Of a DNA stretch of 64,000 bases, positions 53,495 to 61,915 are shown piece by piece. The notes below the pieces were generated by a model. That model did no database searches, was not told the DNA's origin, and worked only from the letters and a program-made list of their open reading frames with translations. The DNA comes from JBCCMQ01 sp039026235 (GTDB lineage: Bacteria > Pseudomonadota > Alphaproteobacteria > Rhodobacterales > Rhodobacteraceae). The DNA is taken from NCBI GenBank assembly GCA_039026235.1, contig JBCCMQ010000001.1, positions 992,001 to 1,056,000 on the forward strand. The letters are read 5' to 3'. Both the position numbers and the translations under genes were made by a program. The first letter of the stretch is position 1. Every line of letters begins with the position of its first letter.

Positions 53495-54486
53495 TGGTAC
53501 GGTTCGGACTTTTGGGATGCGGCAGGATCGGGCAGGTCCACGCCCGCAGCATCGACCGGCTGCCCGATGCCCAGCTCGTGGCAGTGTCCGACGCTGTCCC
53601 GGCCGCCGCCGAAACCTTGGCCGGAACCTACGGCGCCGACGCCCGCCCGACCGAGGCGGTGATCGGAAGCGCCGACATCGACGCCGTCATCATCGGCACG
53701 CCCACGACCACCCATTTTGATCTGATCCACGCCGCCGCGGCAGCGGGCAAGGCGATCTTCTGCGAAAAGCCGGTCGATCTGGCCTCAGACCGCGCCGCGG
53801 CCTGCAAACGGGCGGTCGAGGCGGCCGGAGTTCCGTTCCTTTGTGCGTTTCAGCGTCGGTTCGATCCACATTTCGCCAGTCTGGAGCGCCAGTTGCGGGG
53901 CGGTGCGATAGGCCGCCCGGAGTTGGTGATCCTGACCTCGCGCGACCCGAGCCCGCCGCCGATTTCCTATATTAAACAGTCGGGCGGCCTGTTTCGGGAC
54001 ATGATGATCCATGATCTGGACATGGCCCGCTTTCTGTTGCCGGAGGAACCGCAAGAGGTGTTTGCCACCGGATCGTGCCTGGTCGACCCGGCGATTGCCG
54101 CGGCGGGCGACATTGACACGGCGGCGGTGACGCTGCGCACGGCATCGGGACAGATCTGCATGATCAACAACTCGCGCCGGGCAAGCTACGGCTATGATCA
54201 GCGCATCGAGGTGCACGGAGAGACCGGCATGCTGCGCGCCGACAACATGCGCGCCGATCTGGTCGAGCACGCCGGGGACACCGGATTTCGCGGTGCGCCG
54301 ACCATGCATTTCTTCCTGGAGCGGTATGAGGCGGCCTATCTGGCGGAAATGGCCCATTTCGTCGGGGCGCTGCAGCAGGGGACGGCGATGGCATCGACCA
54401 TCGATGATGGCCTGAAAGCGCAGCGGCTGGCCGATGCCGCAGCCCAGTCCATGGAAACCGGTCAGCCGGTCCGGCTGCGACATTAG
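53494..54486 (+). CDS. iolG: Inositol 2-dehydrogenase IolG (Gfo/Idh/MocA, 7 of 7)
   Basis: A 330-residue NAD-dependent inositol 2-dehydrogenase. FGLLGCGRIGQVHARSI is the coenzyme loop, CEKPVDL carries the catalytic Lys, GLFRDMMIHDLDMARFLL has the active-site Asp/His pair, and NNSRRASYGYDQRIEVHG is a characteristic IolG block. It catalyses the first step of the pathway. ATG at 53494 overlaps the aldolase stop (TGATG); a GTG one codon upstream is possible. It is the last gene of the iol operon. Confidence 0.92.
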   Translation: MVRFGLLGCGRIGQVHARSIDRLPDAQLVAVSDAVPAAAETLAGTYGADARPTEAVIGSADIDAVIIGTPTTTHFDLIHAAAAAGKAIFCEKPVDLASDRAAACKRAVEAAGVPFLCAFQRRFDPHFASLERQLRGGAIGRPELVILTSRDPSPPPISYIKQSGGLFRDMMIHDLDMARFLLPEEPQEVFATGSCLVDPAIAAAGDIDTAAVTLRTASGQICMINNSRRASYGYDQRIEVHGETGMLRADNMRADLVEHAGDTGFRGAPTMHFFLERYEAAYLAEMAHFVGALQQGTAMASTIDDGLKAQRLADAAAQSMETGQPVRLRH

Positions 54487-54580
54487 GCGCCGATCTTTCG
54501 GCAGGCGCTTGCGCCGCCCGCCGCCAGATGGCACCCATCGCCCGAACCGCATGCGAACAGCGGCACGTTTGCCAGGCCGG

Positions 54581-54841
54581 ATGACCAAGCTTAAGAAAAT
54601 ACCAAGCCCCTGCATCGACGTCTGCAAGTACCGTCGCGCCGGTCATTGCATCGCCTGCTCGATGACAAAGCCGCAGAAGAAGCTTTTCAAATCATTAAAA
54701 AATAACGATCAGCGGGCGGCGTTCGTCGAGATGCTTCAGCACCAGCAGCGGGACCTCGGAAAGTTCGGGCACTGGCACCCGGCCTATGACAGGAAGTGTC
54801 TGAAGAAGGGTGTGAAGCCGCCGCGGCTGAAGGCCGGATAA
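54581..54841 (+). CDS. DUF1289 family protein
   Basis: A small basic protein of 86 residues with the DUF1289 cysteine pattern SPCIDVCKYRRAGHCIACSMT (four Cys, shown in parts: PCIDVC and HCIAC), followed by basic helical sequence. It may bind a metal or an Fe-S cluster; function unknown. The start at 54581 gives the family-typical N-terminus; a longer frame overlaps iolG. It is convergent with another cysteine-rich gene. Confidence 0.85.
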   Translation: MTKLKKIPSPCIDVCKYRRAGHCIACSMTKPQKKLFKSLKNNDQRAAFVEMLQHQQRDLGKFGHWHPAYDRKCLKKGVKPPRLKAG

Positions 54842-54863
54842 GCCTGATCCGGTCGCGGGCGAT

Positions 54864-55814
54864 TTAGGCGTCGGAAGGCCGGCCTAACTCACCCAGCTTA
54901 TCGATGGCGCGCGTCTGTCCGTCCCGGTCTATCGAGGTCATAGCGCCGGCCTTACCCCGCGCCTCACCCACCAGAACCGCCGGTTCCCCGCCAACCCAGC
55001 CGGCCGAAAGTTCGGCCAGCGCCGTGCAGATGAAATCATTGCAGACGTCCGACCGCATGTCCCGGTCCAGCGTGCAGCCCATGGGTCCATGAAACACGCA
55101 GGATCCATCGACCGACTGGTCGGGGATGTGCGACAGGTAATATTCCGTCAGGGTGTCGGCGGTCAGGGTCGGATCATTCAGGTGCAGGAACTGAAAAAAC
55201 TCTGCCGACAGAAAGGCGTGTGAATTGGCCCCGAAACGACAGCATTTGCCGCGGCACGTTCCGCAGGCCGCATCGACGATCGCGGGCTCGTCCGCGGGCT
55301 TGTTGTCCCAGGGTGCCAAATCCTTTTCCGGCGGCCAGGACTGAAACGCCATCTCAAGCGCCTCGTCGAGGAACGCGGTGAACATCTCACGACGGTACGC
55401 AGGCAGGGGTCTGAGAGGTTCGGCCTGAAACGGCACCAGCGCGATCTTGAGATCTGCGGCGTCCACCGCGTCAAGCTGATCCTGCACCAAGTCGCGCACG
55501 CTGTTCCGCAGCCGTTCCTTTTCCGCTTCTTCTGCCTCAAGGCGGCGCTTGGCGACCATGGCCGCGTGGCTCTGCCTGCAGGCCGGTGCATCGCAATGGC
55601 TCGGGTGCGCGGCCCGCACCGCGTCGATTTCATCCTCGCAGTAAGGGCAGGTTCGCACCCACGGCCGTCCGGGCAAACGGCCCGGCTGTGGCAAGGCTGA
55701 GGACTTGCTGGGTGCTGACAATGGGCCGACCTTGTGCCGCTGGCGTTGCCCGGCATGGTCGACGTACAAATGCGCCCCGTCAAGCACGTCCGATAGGCGA
55801 TGGCCAAACATCAT
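54864..55814 (-). CDS. Cysteine-rich YkgJ-like protein with N-terminal zinc-finger-like segment
   Basis: A 316-residue protein with two cysteine clusters. Near residue 60 CPYCEDEIDAVRAAHPSHC with a following CRQSH looks like a zinc finger. The C-terminal half has GTCRGKCCRFGANSHAF, then CVFHGPMGCTLD and DVCNDFIC, the pattern of YkgJ-type putative Fe-S/zinc proteins. A charged helix (AEEAEKERLRNSVRDLV) lies between. Start taken at 55814 (two adjacent ATG); a longer frame overlaps the divergent ilvN. I do not know the function. Confidence 0.75.
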   Translation of the reverse strand: MMFGHRLSDVLDGAHLYVDHAGQRQRHKVGPLSAPSKSSALPQPGRLPGRPWVRTCPYCEDEIDAVRAAHPSHCDAPACRQSHAAMVAKRRLEAEEAEKERLRNSVRDLVQDQLDAVDAADLKIALVPFQAEPLRPLPAYRREMFTAFLDEALEMAFQSWPPEKDLAPWDNKPADEPAIVDAACGTCRGKCCRFGANSHAFLSAEFFQFLHLNDPTLTADTLTEYYLSHIPDQSVDGSCVFHGPMGCTLDRDMRSDVCNDFICTALAELSAGWVGGEPAVLVGEARGKAGAMTSIDRDGQTRAIDKLGELGRPSDA

Positions 55815-55860
55815 CCGACCGGCTAAGAAGCCGACACAATTTTGAAAAAACGGAACGCCC

Positions 55861-56424
55861 ATGTCCGCTCTGAAGATAAAGAAAGGCACGTCGAAGCATT
55901 CGGCCTACGATCTGCGTTCGACATTCTCGGATCTGCAGGAACGACACACGCTTGCGGTGATCGTCGACAATGAGGCGGGCGTACTGGCCCGTGTGATCGG
56001 GCTGTTTTCCGGGCGCGGCTACAACATCGAAAGCCTGACGGTGGCCGAGGTCGACCATGCCGGACGGCTGAGCCGGATCACCGTCGTGACCACGGGCACG
56101 CCCCAGGTGATCGAACAGATCAAGGCCCAGCTAGGTCGGATCGTGCCAGTGCACGAAGTCCATGACCTGACCGTCGAAGGCGGATCGGTCGAACGCGAAC
56201 TGGCGCTGATCAAGGTTGCGGGTGAAGGCGAGAAACGGGTCGAGGCCCTGCGTCTGGCCGATATCTTTCGCGCCAATGCGGTCGATTCCACCTTGAACAG
56301 CTTTGTGTTCGAGCTGACCGGAACGCCTGAAAAGATCGACGCTTTTGCCGATCTGATGCGGCCATTGGGTCTGGTCGAGGTGGCGCGGACTGGCGTTGCC
56401 GCCCTGTCACGGGGCGCCGAATAG
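55861..56424 (+). CDS. ilvN: Acetolactate synthase small (regulatory) subunit
   Basis: The 187-residue regulatory subunit of acetohydroxyacid synthase, which activates the catalytic subunit and confers valine feedback inhibition. The N-terminal ACT domain contains HTLAVIVDNEAGVLARVIGLFSGRGYNIESL, and the C-terminal domain ELALIKVAGEGEKRVEAL and RANAVDSTLNSFVFELTG. Residues 1-28 (polar, Lys/Ser-rich) extend beyond the ACT domain, as is common in alphaproteobacteria. The large subunit gene, often close by, is not in the window. Also named ilvH in some genomes. Confidence 0.94.
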   Translation: MSALKIKKGTSKHSAYDLRSTFSDLQERHTLAVIVDNEAGVLARVIGLFSGRGYNIESLTVAEVDHAGRLSRITVVTTGTPQVIEQIKAQLGRIVPVHEVHDLTVEGGSVERELALIKVAGEGEKRVEALRLADIFRANAVDSTLNSFVFELTGTPEKIDAFADLMRPLGLVEVARTGVAALSRGAE

Positions 56425-56452
56425 GGCCCCGGCGCCTGCCGCGCCGAGGCCC
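56424..56452. terminator. Hairpin between convergent ilvN and EF-hand genes
   Basis: A GC-rich stem of 6+5 bp with one mismatch (CGGCGC/GCGCCG, flanked by GGGCC/GGCCC) and a five-base loop starts at the ilvN stop. It is in the 38-base gap between convergent genes and may end both transcripts, but it has no T-run. Confidence 0.5.
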
Positions 56453-56462
56453 CGACTTACCG

Positions 56463-56696
56463 CTAACCCTGTGCGGGGATCAGTCCGGCATCTGCCGCCG
56501 CCGCGACCTCTGATGCGCTGAGCATACCGTCTCCATCCGCATCGGCCGTGGTGAAGGTTTCTTCCGAGACCTCAGGATATGCGGCAAGAATCTCCTCATA
56601 GGTGACCATTCCGTCGCCGTCGGCGTCGAGGTCCGCGGCGAAGGCCGCGGTGCCGGCGATTGTCAGAATGGGAAGAAGTGCGAGTACGTTTTTCAT
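56463..56696 (-). CDS. Small secreted EF-hand protein
   Basis: A 77-residue protein with a signal peptide (VLALLPILTIAGTAAFA) and two calcium-binding loops, DADGDGMVTYEE and DADGDGMLSASE, each with the D-x-D-x-D-G spacing and a final Glu. It should bind calcium in the periplasm or outside the cell. GGAGAG precedes the ATG at 56696. Partner unknown. Confidence 0.87.
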   Translation of the reverse strand: MKNVLALLPILTIAGTAAFAADLDADGDGMVTYEEILAAYPEVSEETFTTADADGDGMLSASEVAAAADAGLIPAQG

Positions 56697-57153
56697 ATCA
56701 CTCTCCGTTGTTGGGTGGTGGGGCGAGGCTGCCCCACAGGCTGACCAGACCACAGCCGCGGCTTAGGTGACGGCGCAAAATCTGACAGCCGGGCATTCCC
56801 GCAAACCCTTGCTCAAACCGCCGTGGCCGCCGCGCCGGCGCTTGCCGACGGCAAACTATGACCGGCGGCGCGGGGCAAAACCGGCCAAACGTTGCCGGAG
56901 CGCGGGCCCTTTTGCCGCCGCCCCGGGCGCCTTCGGAAACGGCGGCCCGTCCCTGAAGCGGCGCAATTGGGAATCGGCCACGCCGTGATTCCCGTGCTGC
57001 GGGCCGCCCCGCGCAGCCCACCAACGCCGGACCCAGGGCGCCAAAACCCCCGGTTTTGGGCAGATTGGCGCCGCTCAGGGGCGCTGGCGGTCCGCTTGAG
57101 CGGTCAGGTGACTTTGGCTAGCGTGACGGAAATTCCGCGAAAAGGAGTGCCCT
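56697..57153. other. Intergenic region without a supported gene
   Basis: About 460 GC-rich bases between the divergent EF-hand and DUF1496-like genes. Open frames cross it in several phases, but their products are Arg/Pro/Ala-rich without family resemblance and lack ribosome sites. No clear dyad or RNA gene was seen. Confidence 0.5.
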
Positions 57154-57453
57154 ATGCATATGCGCGCCCTGTTACTGTCCGTCGTGACGTCTTTGACCAT
57201 GTCGGGCACGGGCCTGGCGCAGACCGATGGCCTTCTTTCCGCGAGCCCGATCCCCGAGGGTGCGGCATCCGCGTTCTGCTATTATGGCGGGCTGGCCTAT
57301 TCGCCCAATGCGCTGCTCTTGATCGATATCCCCTACCGGCGGCAGGGGCCCGACGCGACACAGAACCGGCTTTTGCGCTGCGTCACCGCCGAAGGCGGCG
57401 GCCTGGGCTGGGAAATCACCGACGAGGAACTGTCGCCCGGCGAGCGCGGCTAG
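57154..57453 (+). CDS. Small secreted protein, DUF1496-like
   Basis: A 99-residue protein with a signal peptide (LLLSVVTSLTMSGTGLAQ). The mature part AFCYYGGLAYSPNALLLID followed by a second Cys in LLRCVTAEGG resembles DUF1496 (CxY-x-x-x-x-Y-S-x-G/N-A pattern); the two Cys may form a disulfide. AAAAGGAG precedes the ATG at 57154; a second in-frame ATG is at 57160. Function unknown. Confidence 0.72.
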   Translation: MHMRALLLSVVTSLTMSGTGLAQTDGLLSASPIPEGAASAFCYYGGLAYSPNALLLIDIPYRRQGPDATQNRLLRCVTAEGGGLGWEITDEELSPGERG

Positions 57454-57477
57454 AGCGTCGCCCAAATTGCCAAGAAA

Positions 57478-57500
57478 AGAGGGGGCCGAGGCCCCCTTCT
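57478..57500. terminator. Terminator-like hairpin after the DUF1496-like gene
   Basis: GGGGGC (57481-57486) pairs with GCCCCC (57491-57496) around a four-base loop. An A/G-rich tract lies on the left and TTCT on the right, so it could serve as a bidirectional terminator for this gene and for nrdJ transcripts coming from the right. The rest of the gap to 57721 shows a further 7-bp dyad (57567-57584) and no gene. Confidence 0.6.
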
Positions 57501-57721
57501 GAGTTTCGCCACTCAGGCTCATCGTTTATACCGCCCGGTTTCTGCCTGCGGCCTGAGGTGCGTTCAGGGCGAGCGCACTCGCCCCAGCGGATTCCCCGAA
57601 GGAAATCCACGGTGTCGGATAGAGCGGATTGCGCAGCAATCTGCGGAGTCCGACCGCTCCGGACCAGGGCGCAGACGCCCCGCTCCAACTTCGTCGGCTT
57701 GCCAGCTGCCAACCATTGCGT

Positions 57722-60700
57722 TCAACTGCAGCCGCTCGTGGCGCCGCAGGTGTTGCACTTCATGCAGGTGCCGTTGCGCACCAGCGTATAGTTTCCGCAT
57801 TCGCCGCAAGGGTCTCCTTCGTAGCCCTGCATCTTGGCCTTGGTCCGCGCATCGACTGCCCCTGTGGCAGCAGCGGTCGATGTCGCGGTTCCCGGAACCA
57901 GCGTTTCTGCGGCTGGGGCCAGACCGGCGGCGGGGTCCAACGCCACCGTTGCCGTGGCTCCGCCCTGCAGCACCACCAGTTCCTGAGGCACCCGGCGCCG
58001 GGTGTATCCGTTAGAGGCCACCTTTTTCAGCACCTCATAGGCGGATCCGCCCTGGCTGTCCGGCACTTCGCGGAAGTTCCGTTTGCCTTCCTCTTCGCCC
58101 CGGCCCAGATCGTCGAACGTGGGCCCTTCGGGCTTCACATGGGCCAGATCGGTCCGATCGAGATAGCTGACCGCCAGCTCGCGGAAGATGTAGTCGAGGA
58201 TCGAGGTCGCGTTCTTGATGGAATCGTTGCCCTGCACCATCCCCGCCGGTTCGAACCGGGTGAATGTGAAAGCCTCGACAAACTCATCGAGCGGCACGCC
58301 ATACTGAAGTCCGACGGACACCGCGATGGCGAAATTGTTCATCATCGCCCGGAAGCCCGCGCCTTCCTTGTGCATGTCGATAAAGATTTCGCCCAGGCTG
58401 CCGTCTTCATACTCGCCGGTGCGAAGATAGACCTTGTGGCCGCCCACGACCGCCTTCTGGGTATAGCCCCGGCGGCGTTCGGGCATCTTGTTCCGGTCGT
58501 GTTCGCGGATCACCTCTTTGACCACGACCTTTTCGACGATCTTCTCGGCGATGACCGTGGCCTTTTCCTGAAGGCTTCCGCTTTCCAGCGTCTCCAGCGC
58601 CTCTTCGTCGTCTTCGACGAGGCTTGCCGCAAGCGGCTGGCTAAGCTTTGAGCCATCCCGGTAGAGCGCGTTGGCCTTGGTGCCGAGTGACCAACTGAGT
58701 TCATACGCGCGCTGGCAGTCTTCGATGGTGGCATCATTCGGCATGTTGATCGTTTTCGAGATCGCACCCGAGATGAAGCTTTGCGCCGCCGCCATCATGC
58801 GGATGTGGCTGTCGACCGACAGAAAACGCTTGCCCTTTTTCCCGCAGGGATTGGCACAGTCGAAGACCGGATAGTGGCGCGGATCAAGATGCGGCGCCCC
58901 TTCCAACGTCATCGTCCCGCACACATGGTCATTGGCGGTTTCGATGTCGGCCTTGGAAAAGCCCAGGTGCCGCAGCATGTCGAACGTGGGATCGTTCAGC
59001 TTTTCGCCCGGAATTCCAAGCACCCGGCTGCAGAATTCTTCGCCCAGCGTCCACTGGTTGAAAACGAACCGGATGTCGAATGCGCTGGGCAGCGCGGCTT
59101 CGATCTTATCGATCTCGGCCTTGCCGAAGCCATGGCCGATCAGCGCCGTGTGATTGATGCCGCCCGCATTGCCCAGGGTTCCGTGCCCCACGGCGTAAGA
59201 GACGATCTCTTCAATCTGGCTACTGTGGTATCCGAGCGCCTCAAGCGCCGCGGGCACGGAACGGTTGATGATCTTGAAATAGCCGCCGCCCGCCAGTTTC
59301 TTGAACTTGACCAGGGCGAAATCGGGCTCGATCCCGGTGGTGTCACAGTCCATCACGAGGCCGATGGTGCCGGTGGGTGCGATGACTGTAGCCTGGGCAT
59401 TGCGGTAACCATGCTTTTCACCCAGACGCAGCGCTTCGTCCCAGGCCGATTTGGCCAGTTCGATGAGATTGCTATCGGGGCAGTTTTCATGGTCGAGCGC
59501 GACAGGCTTGACCGCCAGATCCTCGTACCCGTCGGTGTTGCCCTGGGCGGCATTGCGGTGATTGCGCATGACGCGCAGCATGTGTTCGGCGTTGCGGGCA
59601 TAGCCCGGGAACGGCCCCACCTCACCAGCAACTTCGGCCGATGTGGCATAGGAAACGCCCGTCATGATCGCGGTCAGGGCACCGCAAAGCGCCCTACCCT
59701 CATCTGAGTCGTAGGAATATCCCATGTTCATCAGAAGGCCGCCGATGTTGGCATAGCCAAGACCCAACGTCCGGAATTCATAGGACAGCTGGGCGATTTC
59801 CTTGGACGGGAACTGCGCCATCAGAACGCTGATTTCCAGCGTCAGCGTCCAGAGCCGCGTGGCGTGGACATAGTCATCGGACTGGAAAATCCCGTCCTGC
59901 AGGAACGTCAGCAGGTTCAGCGATGCCAGATTGCAGGCGGTATCGTCTAGGAACATGTACTCAGAGCACGGGTTCGATCCGCGAATGGCGCCGTCCTCGG
60001 GACAGGTGTGCCAAGCGTTTACGGTATCGTGGAACTGAATGCCTGGGTCCGCACAGGCCCAGGCGGCGTGGCCGATCTGGTCCCATAGCTCGCGCGCTTT
60101 CAGGGTCTTTGAGACAGTGCCGCTTTTGCGGTTAATCAGCTCCCAATCCCCGTCTTCGGCGACCGCCTTCAGAAAGGCGTCGGTGACCCGAACCGAGTTG
60201 TTCGAGTTTTGGCCCGAGACGCTGCTGTAGGCCTCGGAATCCCAATCGGTGTTGTAGGTCGGGAACTCAATCGAGGTGTGACCCTGGCGGGCATAATCCA
60301 GGACACGCTTGATATAGGTTTCGGGGATCGACACCTTCTTCGCAGCGCGAACTGCAACCTTCAAGCTGTTGTTTTTGGTCGGATCGTAGGCATCGTCTTC
60401 GGCACCGTCCCACGCACCGATCGCCGCGAAGATCTGGTTCAGCTTCTCTTCGTGCATTTTCGATCCGGCAACGATCGAAGCGACCTTCTGCTCTTCGATG
60501 ACCTTCCAGTTGATGAAGTCTTCGATATCGGGATGGTCGGCGTCACAAATGACCATCTTTGCCGCGCGGCGCGTTGTGCCGCCCGACTTGATCGCGCCGG
60601 CTGCGCGGTCGCCGATCTTGAGAAAGCCCATCAAGCCGGAGGATTTGCCGCCGCCGGACAGGCTTTCACCTTCGCCGCGCAAGGACGAGAAATTCGTGCC

Positions 60701-61393
60701 AGTGCCGGAGCCGTATTTGAAGAGCCGCGCTTCGCGCACCCACAGGTCCATAATGCCGCCGTCATTCACCAGATCGTCAGCCACCGATTGGATGAAACAG
60801 GCGTGCGGCTGCGGGTGTTCGTAGGCCGATTTGGATTTCGTCAGCTTGCCGGTCTTGTAGTCGACATAGTGGTGGCCCTGGCTTGGCCCGTCGATGCCGT
60901 AAGCCCAATGCAGGCCGGTGTTGAACCACTGGGGGCTGTTGGGTGCGGCGCGCTGGGTGGCCAGCATAAAACGCATCTCGTCGAAATATGCCTGGGCGTC
61001 TTCTTCGGTTGAGAAGTAGCCGCCTTTCCAGCCCCAATAGGCCCAGGCGCCGGCGAGCCGGTCAAAGACCTGACGCGCGCTGGTCTCGCCGCCAAAGCGT
61101 TCGTCTTCGGGAAGTTCGGCCAGCGCATCCTCATCGGGAACGGACCGCCAAAGGAACGACGGAATGCCCTTCTCGCGCACCTGTCTTACACGCGCCGGAA
61201 CGCCGGCCTTGCGAAAGTACTTCTGCGCGATCACGTCGCTGGCGACCTGGCTCCACGCCTCGGGCACCTCGATTGCCTCGAGTTTGAACACAATGGTGCC
61301 GTCCGGATTACGGATCTCGGACGTGGTGGTCGTGAACGCAACGTCTTCGTAAGCATCCGTGCGCGCACGGGTAAATCTGCGGTCAATTTTCAT
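57722..61393 (-). CDS. nrdJ: Vitamin B12-dependent (class II) ribonucleotide reductase
   Basis: A 1223-residue adenosylcobalamin-dependent reductase that makes deoxyribonucleotides. Recognisable blocks are QRAAPNSPQWFNTGLHWAYG, PHACFIQSV, the thiyl/catalytic region GSNPCSEYMFLDDTACNLASLNL-type (Cys and Glu present), APTGTIGLVMDCDTTGIEPD and HRPxH-independent class II spacing. The C-terminus carries a zinc-ribbon-like Cys cluster (CGECGNYTLVRNGTCMKC) used for re-reduction. Length fits alphaproteobacterial NrdJ. Start at 61393; a 34-residue extension is rejected. NrdR-box-like sites upstream suggest control by NrdR. Confidence 0.95.
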   Translation of the reverse strand: MKIDRRFTRARTDAYEDVAFTTTTSEIRNPDGTIVFKLEAIEVPEAWSQVASDVIAQKYFRKAGVPARVRQVREKGIPSFLWRSVPDEDALAELPEDERFGGETSARQVFDRLAGAWAYWGWKGGYFSTEEDAQAYFDEMRFMLATQRAAPNSPQWFNTGLHWAYGIDGPSQGHHYVDYKTGKLTKSKSAYEHPQPHACFIQSVADDLVNDGGIMDLWVREARLFKYGSGTGTNFSSLRGEGESLSGGGKSSGLMGFLKIGDRAAGAIKSGGTTRRAAKMVICDADHPDIEDFINWKVIEEQKVASIVAGSKMHEEKLNQIFAAIGAWDGAEDDAYDPTKNNSLKVAVRAAKKVSIPETYIKRVLDYARQGHTSIEFPTYNTDWDSEAYSSVSGQNSNNSVRVTDAFLKAVAEDGDWELINRKSGTVSKTLKARELWDQIGHAAWACADPGIQFHDTVNAWHTCPEDGAIRGSNPCSEYMFLDDTACNLASLNLLTFLQDGIFQSDDYVHATRLWTLTLEISVLMAQFPSKEIAQLSYEFRTLGLGYANIGGLLMNMGYSYDSDEGRALCGALTAIMTGVSYATSAEVAGEVGPFPGYARNAEHMLRVMRNHRNAAQGNTDGYEDLAVKPVALDHENCPDSNLIELAKSAWDEALRLGEKHGYRNAQATVIAPTGTIGLVMDCDTTGIEPDFALVKFKKLAGGGYFKIINRSVPAALEALGYHSSQIEEIVSYAVGHGTLGNAGGINHTALIGHGFGKAEIDKIEAALPSAFDIRFVFNQWTLGEEFCSRVLGIPGEKLNDPTFDMLRHLGFSKADIETANDHVCGTMTLEGAPHLDPRHYPVFDCANPCGKKGKRFLSVDSHIRMMAAAQSFISGAISKTINMPNDATIEDCQRAYELSWSLGTKANALYRDGSKLSQPLAASLVEDDEEALETLESGSLQEKATVIAEKIVEKVVVKEVIREHDRNKMPERRRGYTQKAVVGGHKVYLRTGEYEDGSLGEIFIDMHKEGAGFRAMMNNFAIAVSVGLQYGVPLDEFVEAFTFTRFEPAGMVQGNDSIKNATSILDYIFRELAVSYLDRTDLAHVKPEGPTFDDLGRGEEEGKRNFREVPDSQGGSAYEVLKKVASNGYTRRRVPQELVVLQGGATATVALDPAAGLAPAAETLVPGTATSTAAATGAVDARTKAKMQGYEGDPCGECGNYTLVRNGTCMKCNTCGATSGCS

Positions 61394-61571
61394 ATCTGCC
61401 CCGATATAATTTGGTCGTCCGTGCACGGTCGGCGCCGCGCTGATTTTTTTCGTGCCGACCGACCCGGGTGCGAGGCACGACCTCAAAGACCGCACAGGTC
61501 ACAAACCGTGCGTGACCTGCTGCGGCTGGGGATGCAGCGTGTCCGGTTTAAGAAGCCCTCCTGCGACCCAC

Positions 61572-61587
61572 CCACAACATATTGTGG
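61572..61587. promoter_or_regulatory. nrdR box: NrdR-box-like site 1 upstream of nrdJ
   Basis: CCACAACATATTGTGG closely follows the NrdR consensus (acaCwaTATaTwGtgt) and is nearly symmetric. It lies 179 bases before the nrdJ ATG. NrdR represses ribonucleotide reductase operons when dATP is high. Confidence 0.65.
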
Positions 61588-61775
61588 TTTGGTCGATCAG
61601 CCAATACAAATTGGCGTAGAGACCCATAGACGGTCAATCAAAAAATTTCGCTTTTGTGACAGTTTTTTGGGTTGACGCCGGTTCCGATTCCGCATCGGCC
61701 AGAACTGGGTGATTCAACTGTCGACGCAGCGCTAATCCACAAGCCTAACAACATTTTCCTGCCTAGGCGTATTTT

Positions 61776-61791
61776 CGCCTATATATTGCGT
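61776..61791. promoter_or_regulatory. nrdR box: NrdR-box-like site 2 (weaker)
   Basis: CGCCTATATATTGCGT keeps the core C-w-a-TATaTw-G of the NrdR box but is poorer at the ends. It lies about 190 bases from site 1, further from nrdJ. Normally NrdR boxes pair about 30 bases apart, so this spacing is atypical. Confidence 0.4.
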
Positions 61792-61899
61792 GCTTGGCAG
61801 GCAAGGCTGCAGTCATGCGTCGTGCGCGCCGGCCAAGGCAAAGACGCAAATCAGCGACGAGGCTTGAATTGCGTCCTGCGCATGGCAGCGCCATTCGGA

Positions 61900-61915
61900 C
61901 CACAATATATCGTGT
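61900..61915. promoter_or_regulatory. nrdR box: NrdR-box-like site 3
   Basis: CCACAATATATCGTGT matches the NrdR consensus well, but lies more than 500 bases from nrdJ and 109 bases from site 2. It is inside the decayed frame at 61763-62608. It may be a remnant of an earlier promoter, or belong to a transcript I cannot see. Confidence 0.5.

Noticed and set aside
57567..57584. GGGCGAG/CTCGCCC hairpin downstream of nrdJ as its terminator
   Set aside because: No T-run on either strand and more than 130 bases from the nrdJ stop; kept only as a remark.
56892..57791. 299-codon plus-strand frame across the EF-hand/DUF1496 gap
   Set aside because: Overlaps the better-supported DUF1496-like gene and the nrdJ end; the product is Arg/Pro-rich without motifs.
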